A stretch of 64,000 nucleotides of DNA from positions 186,001 through 250,000 of the forward strand of contig NC_057765.1 in NCBI RefSeq assembly GCF_010389155.1, read 5' to 3'. The notes under the pieces were generated by a model that was not told the origin of the DNA, searched no databases, and saw only the letters and a list, made by a program, of their open reading frames with translations. This DNA is from Erigeron canadensis (lineage: Eukaryota; Streptophyta; Magnoliopsida; Asterales; Asteraceae). How positions within the stretch are numbered: position 1 is the stretch's first letter; the number at the start of each line of letters is the position of its first letter. The position numbers and the translations under genes are program-made. Positions 60,920-64,000 of this stretch are shown piece by piece.

Positions 60920-61401
60920 TCAAAAGTTATTTTGAGAAATTTTTTTTGTGAGAACCTTTAAGAACTTTTTGAATCAAGCCCAACCGAGGATTATTCTTTA
61001 CATGAAAATTGTTTTTTGATTGTTTTCTGAATAACTTATGTGTAATTTTAAAGTTTATAATTGTGAGGAGGCATAGATTCTCATCCGTTATACAATTATA
61101 TGGAGATTTGGATTCTTGATCATATGTGCACGAATATTGCTATGATTACATGTGATTGACTTGCATACATGTGATCATAGCAATATACGTGCACATGTGA
61201 TCAAGAATCCAAATCTTCACATATATGTGTAACTGATGATAATCAATGCCTCCATACAATTATAAACTTTAAAATTACACATAAATTATTCGGAAAACAA
61301 TCAAAAAACAACTTTCATGTAAAGAACAATCATCGATTGGGCTTGATTTGAAAAGTTCTCAAAGGTTCTCGCAAAAAAAGTTCTCAAAATAACTTTACCA
61401 T
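60920..61401. mobile_element. 480-bp foldback MITE
   Basis: Arms of more than 200 bp mirror each other around 61165. The left starts AAAGTTATTTTGAGAA, and the right ends with its mirror AAAATAACTTT. Both arms carry CAAGCCCAA and AAAATTACACATAA in opposite orientation. TA-rich flanks. Confidence 0.88.
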
Positions 61402-61967
61402 ATATATATATATATATATATATTATATCTTATATATTGTGAATTTGTTTTTCTACTATAATCACGGCTACAATAATATATATAGTTTATATACAGAGTT
61501 TATATAAAGATGCTTTCTGTATATTTTACATAATACTTTTTTTTATATATATACATTTTTTATATATAATTAACTAATAATTTTTAATTTGTAGTTGGAA
61601 AAAAGTGCAATATTCTTCAGGCTAAAACTGAAATTGTTAGTAAATATATGTATACGGCTCGTATCATATAAATTATAGATATATGTATACTACTCATATA
61701 AATGTTATAAATTTGTGTTTTGTTTAGGATTTAAGAAAAAATAAGCTTATGTTTTATTGTTTTATGGATACGTGTTTTGTTAGAACCAAACAATAGCAAT
61801 GACAATGATAATGATTCCTTTACGTCAACGAAGCAACTCCAATGCAATGTTAGTACCTTGGTATTTGATTCCATTCCCTTTCTCATTTCCTTTTCCATTC
61901 CTCACTTTGAACAAAACACACCCTTAGTTGTTTAATACAACAACTAAAAGGTATATAATTATATTTA

Positions 61968-61998
<31 letters not shown>

Positions 61999-64000
61999 TA
62001 GTAAGTTTAGATTATTTACTAAAGTATTAGGGTTATTATTTTATATTCATAATTATAGGTTCAATAGTGAAAACATAAATCATGTTTTAAGTTGCATACT
62101 CCTTTATAAGTTTAAGTTAGTTTGTAGTGCCTAAAAATACATTAGTTTTTTGCATGGTTACCATTTCGATTACTCTAAATACTCATACGATCATGCACTA
62201 TTCGATGTCGGTAGACTCAAAGTTTTGAACTTTTGATCCCTCTGGCTCTTGTCTATGATTTGAAGTCCTACTCGAATGGTTTCATCCATTTGATTCATGT
62301 ATTACCAATCCTTGTTTCGTCCCACCATTGCATAATATCACTAGTTTGTCTATTAAATATTATAACAACTCTATCTGACTCAAATTTGCAAGTTAACTCG
62401 GTGGATATATACAAAATTACCAAGTACTCCGTAGTTGACAATGCACGTTCTATGTGGGTCGGTCAATTTAATGTGACTCCGTACGATTGTGAATTAGTAG
62501 GACAACCTTTCTTATTCATTCATTCATTCTTTTATAATTAACTAACAATTATTTTTGTGTATTATCTATTATAGCAAAATAACTTTGTGTGGAAAGGAAA
62601 GAGGAGACGTGTGGTGGGGTGATGAATGCGATTGTCAATGCATGTGCTATCCTTCCTTTATATCTGCGCATCTATTTGGTGAGGAAGTTTTTTAGCATAT
62701 ATATATTAAGGTGATTATATGTATTTAATTTTTATTTATCGTGAATTTGAGTAAGTTTTTCTCTCTATATCACTAAATGATAATAGTTTTTTACTTTGAG
62801 TGTTTAAAATTGACCATATGGGTAGGAAATCTTATTTACCTATAACTAATACGTGACATTTCTTATTTGGCATAGAATGTCAGTTATTTTTTATTCTCTA
62901 ATTATCTAAACATCCTTGATGCGGAAAGTATTGGGCTATATGAGCCCTTATGAGGATGTTTAGATGAAGAGTGATGTTCCTATAGAAATTGTAAAATGAA
63001 TATGATGATTACTGCAGGTGATGAAGGCAATTACAATTCCCTTATTTATTGAGTATTAAAATATGTATAAATAATGATTTTACAGAATTAGTATCATGAT
63101 TGATGCTAGCTAGCTAAGCTACTACATACATTTTTTTTTTTTTAACATTCATGTAATGAAAGCAAGTTGTTATTATTCCCTTTGCCTCCTTCACAATAGT
63201 CTATTGTATTTTAATAACGAGAATGGTTAATCAATTTAACTCATATGCCTAAAAATTACATAAAACTTTAAGGATTTGACATGTTAATTCCATTAATTCT
63301 TTTTCTCAATCTTGTCTCCTAATTTTTTATCATGTCATCATCCTATGATTAAGTTGATTTTAGGCATATAAATTAGGTTGATTAATAATTATTCTTTTAA
63401 TAAAATATTATTATCAGTTTGCTGCTTTTAATCTTTTTGGAGTGATTAATGAAATGATAATATTCTTGTTATGTCAGATTTTTATAAGTGTCATCAAATC
63501 AATTTAAAAGGGATTTTCTTTATGAAATAACCTACCCCACCGTCCACTTTGCTTTTTTATTTTTTACACTGCGTATATGCTAATTCTAGCTAGTAATATT
63601 CATCTATTATAGATACTGATATATATGATGCAAGAAAAGCAAGATTAGGTATATAAGTTGGTTATTAGATCGATCGAAACAAGAAGCAGATCTCCACGTA
63701 AGTGTTAACCTCGAGTCTATTTACCAAAATATTAGATTTATGGGCTTTTTATGGTATATAAATTTAAAAAAAAAATGTGTCTATTAATTGATAAGATTGG
63801 TAATTAGATTGGTATAGATTTGAATTAATGTAAATTCAAAATAAAAGATCGATTGAAATGTCATCTATTATTTTAAATTATTATTTTTGACTTACTTTTA
63901 ATATTGGCTTAATTTGCATTAAGCTATAGTCATAGTTGTTGGACTCTTATTAGTTATGAATGAATTCTTATCAGTCAAGTGAAGATACAAAAACAAACCA
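61402..64000. other. Intergenic to window end, no gene confirmed
   Basis: Contains a (TTTA)n run near 61965-61995 and, at 61866-61925, a MITE-like end (reverse complement GGGTGTGTTTTGTTCAAAG). At 63640-63710, TATATAAG followed by purine-rich sequence and GTAAGTGTTAA could be the 5' UTR and first donor of a gene lying to the right, but this cannot be tested here. Confidence 0.45.

Noticed and set aside
62233..62541. 102-residue ORF near the right end
   Set aside because: No recognisable motif and no flanking exon signals.

Overview
This is a stretch of nuclear DNA from a flowering plant. Its genes have many introns, and most of the rest is AT-rich sequence packed with plant transposons: Tat, Athila and chromovirus Gypsy elements, Copia elements, Helitrons, hAT and Stowaway-type MITEs, and a tRNA-derived SINE. 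The mix suggests a eudicot. An asterid or Asteraceae genome is a guess from the style of the repeats, not something shown here. Only three host genes are well supported.

Layout: 1-8456 (+) is the 3' part of an NPG1/NPGR-type TPR calmodulin-binding protein gene; its last intron (5.7 kb) is full of Helitrons, a SINE and a TIR element. 8690-9022 (-) is a Copia relic, and 9348-14270 (-) is a complete-looking but decayed Copia with 197-bp LTRs and the target duplication GTATC. 14276-17200 holds MITEs and little else. About 17200-22050 (-) is a decayed Tat-lineage Gypsy element with an extra RNase H, one LTR, and an insertion point inside a Copia gag (22051-22719). 23997-25261 (-) is a six-exon membrane protein with a bPH_2-like domain. 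Its start codon lies 251 bp from that of the divergent gene 25513-33887 (+), a ten-exon DEAD-box RNA helicase of the RH17/Dbp7/DDX31 type. The helicase has a 5.6-kb intron loaded with MITEs and a 2.5-kb Copia (target duplication CAAAG). 33888-41396 is intergenic, with Helitrons and MITEs. 41397-59622 is a single 18.2-kb nested complex bounded by the LTRs of one Tat-type element with target duplication AACAA; chromovirus, Athila, Copia, hAT and other MITE sequences lie inside it. 59628-64000 is intergenic, with a snRNA-promoter-like motif pair and a 480-bp foldback.

Functionally, the helicase belongs to nucleolar 60S ribosome biogenesis, and a telo-box (AACCCTAAA) lies in the short promoter it shares with the membrane-protein gene. 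The NPGR-type gene belongs to a family linked to pollen germination and calmodulin signalling. I see no operon-like co-function and no clearly new biochemical system. The strongest unusual signals are a lost 5' splice-site G in the membrane-protein gene, an Arg-to-His change in helicase motif Ia, repeats carrying snRNA-type USE/TATA pairs at the two diagnostic spacings, a Copia dimer sharing a central LTR, and an antisense intron-containing ORF in the large Tat element.
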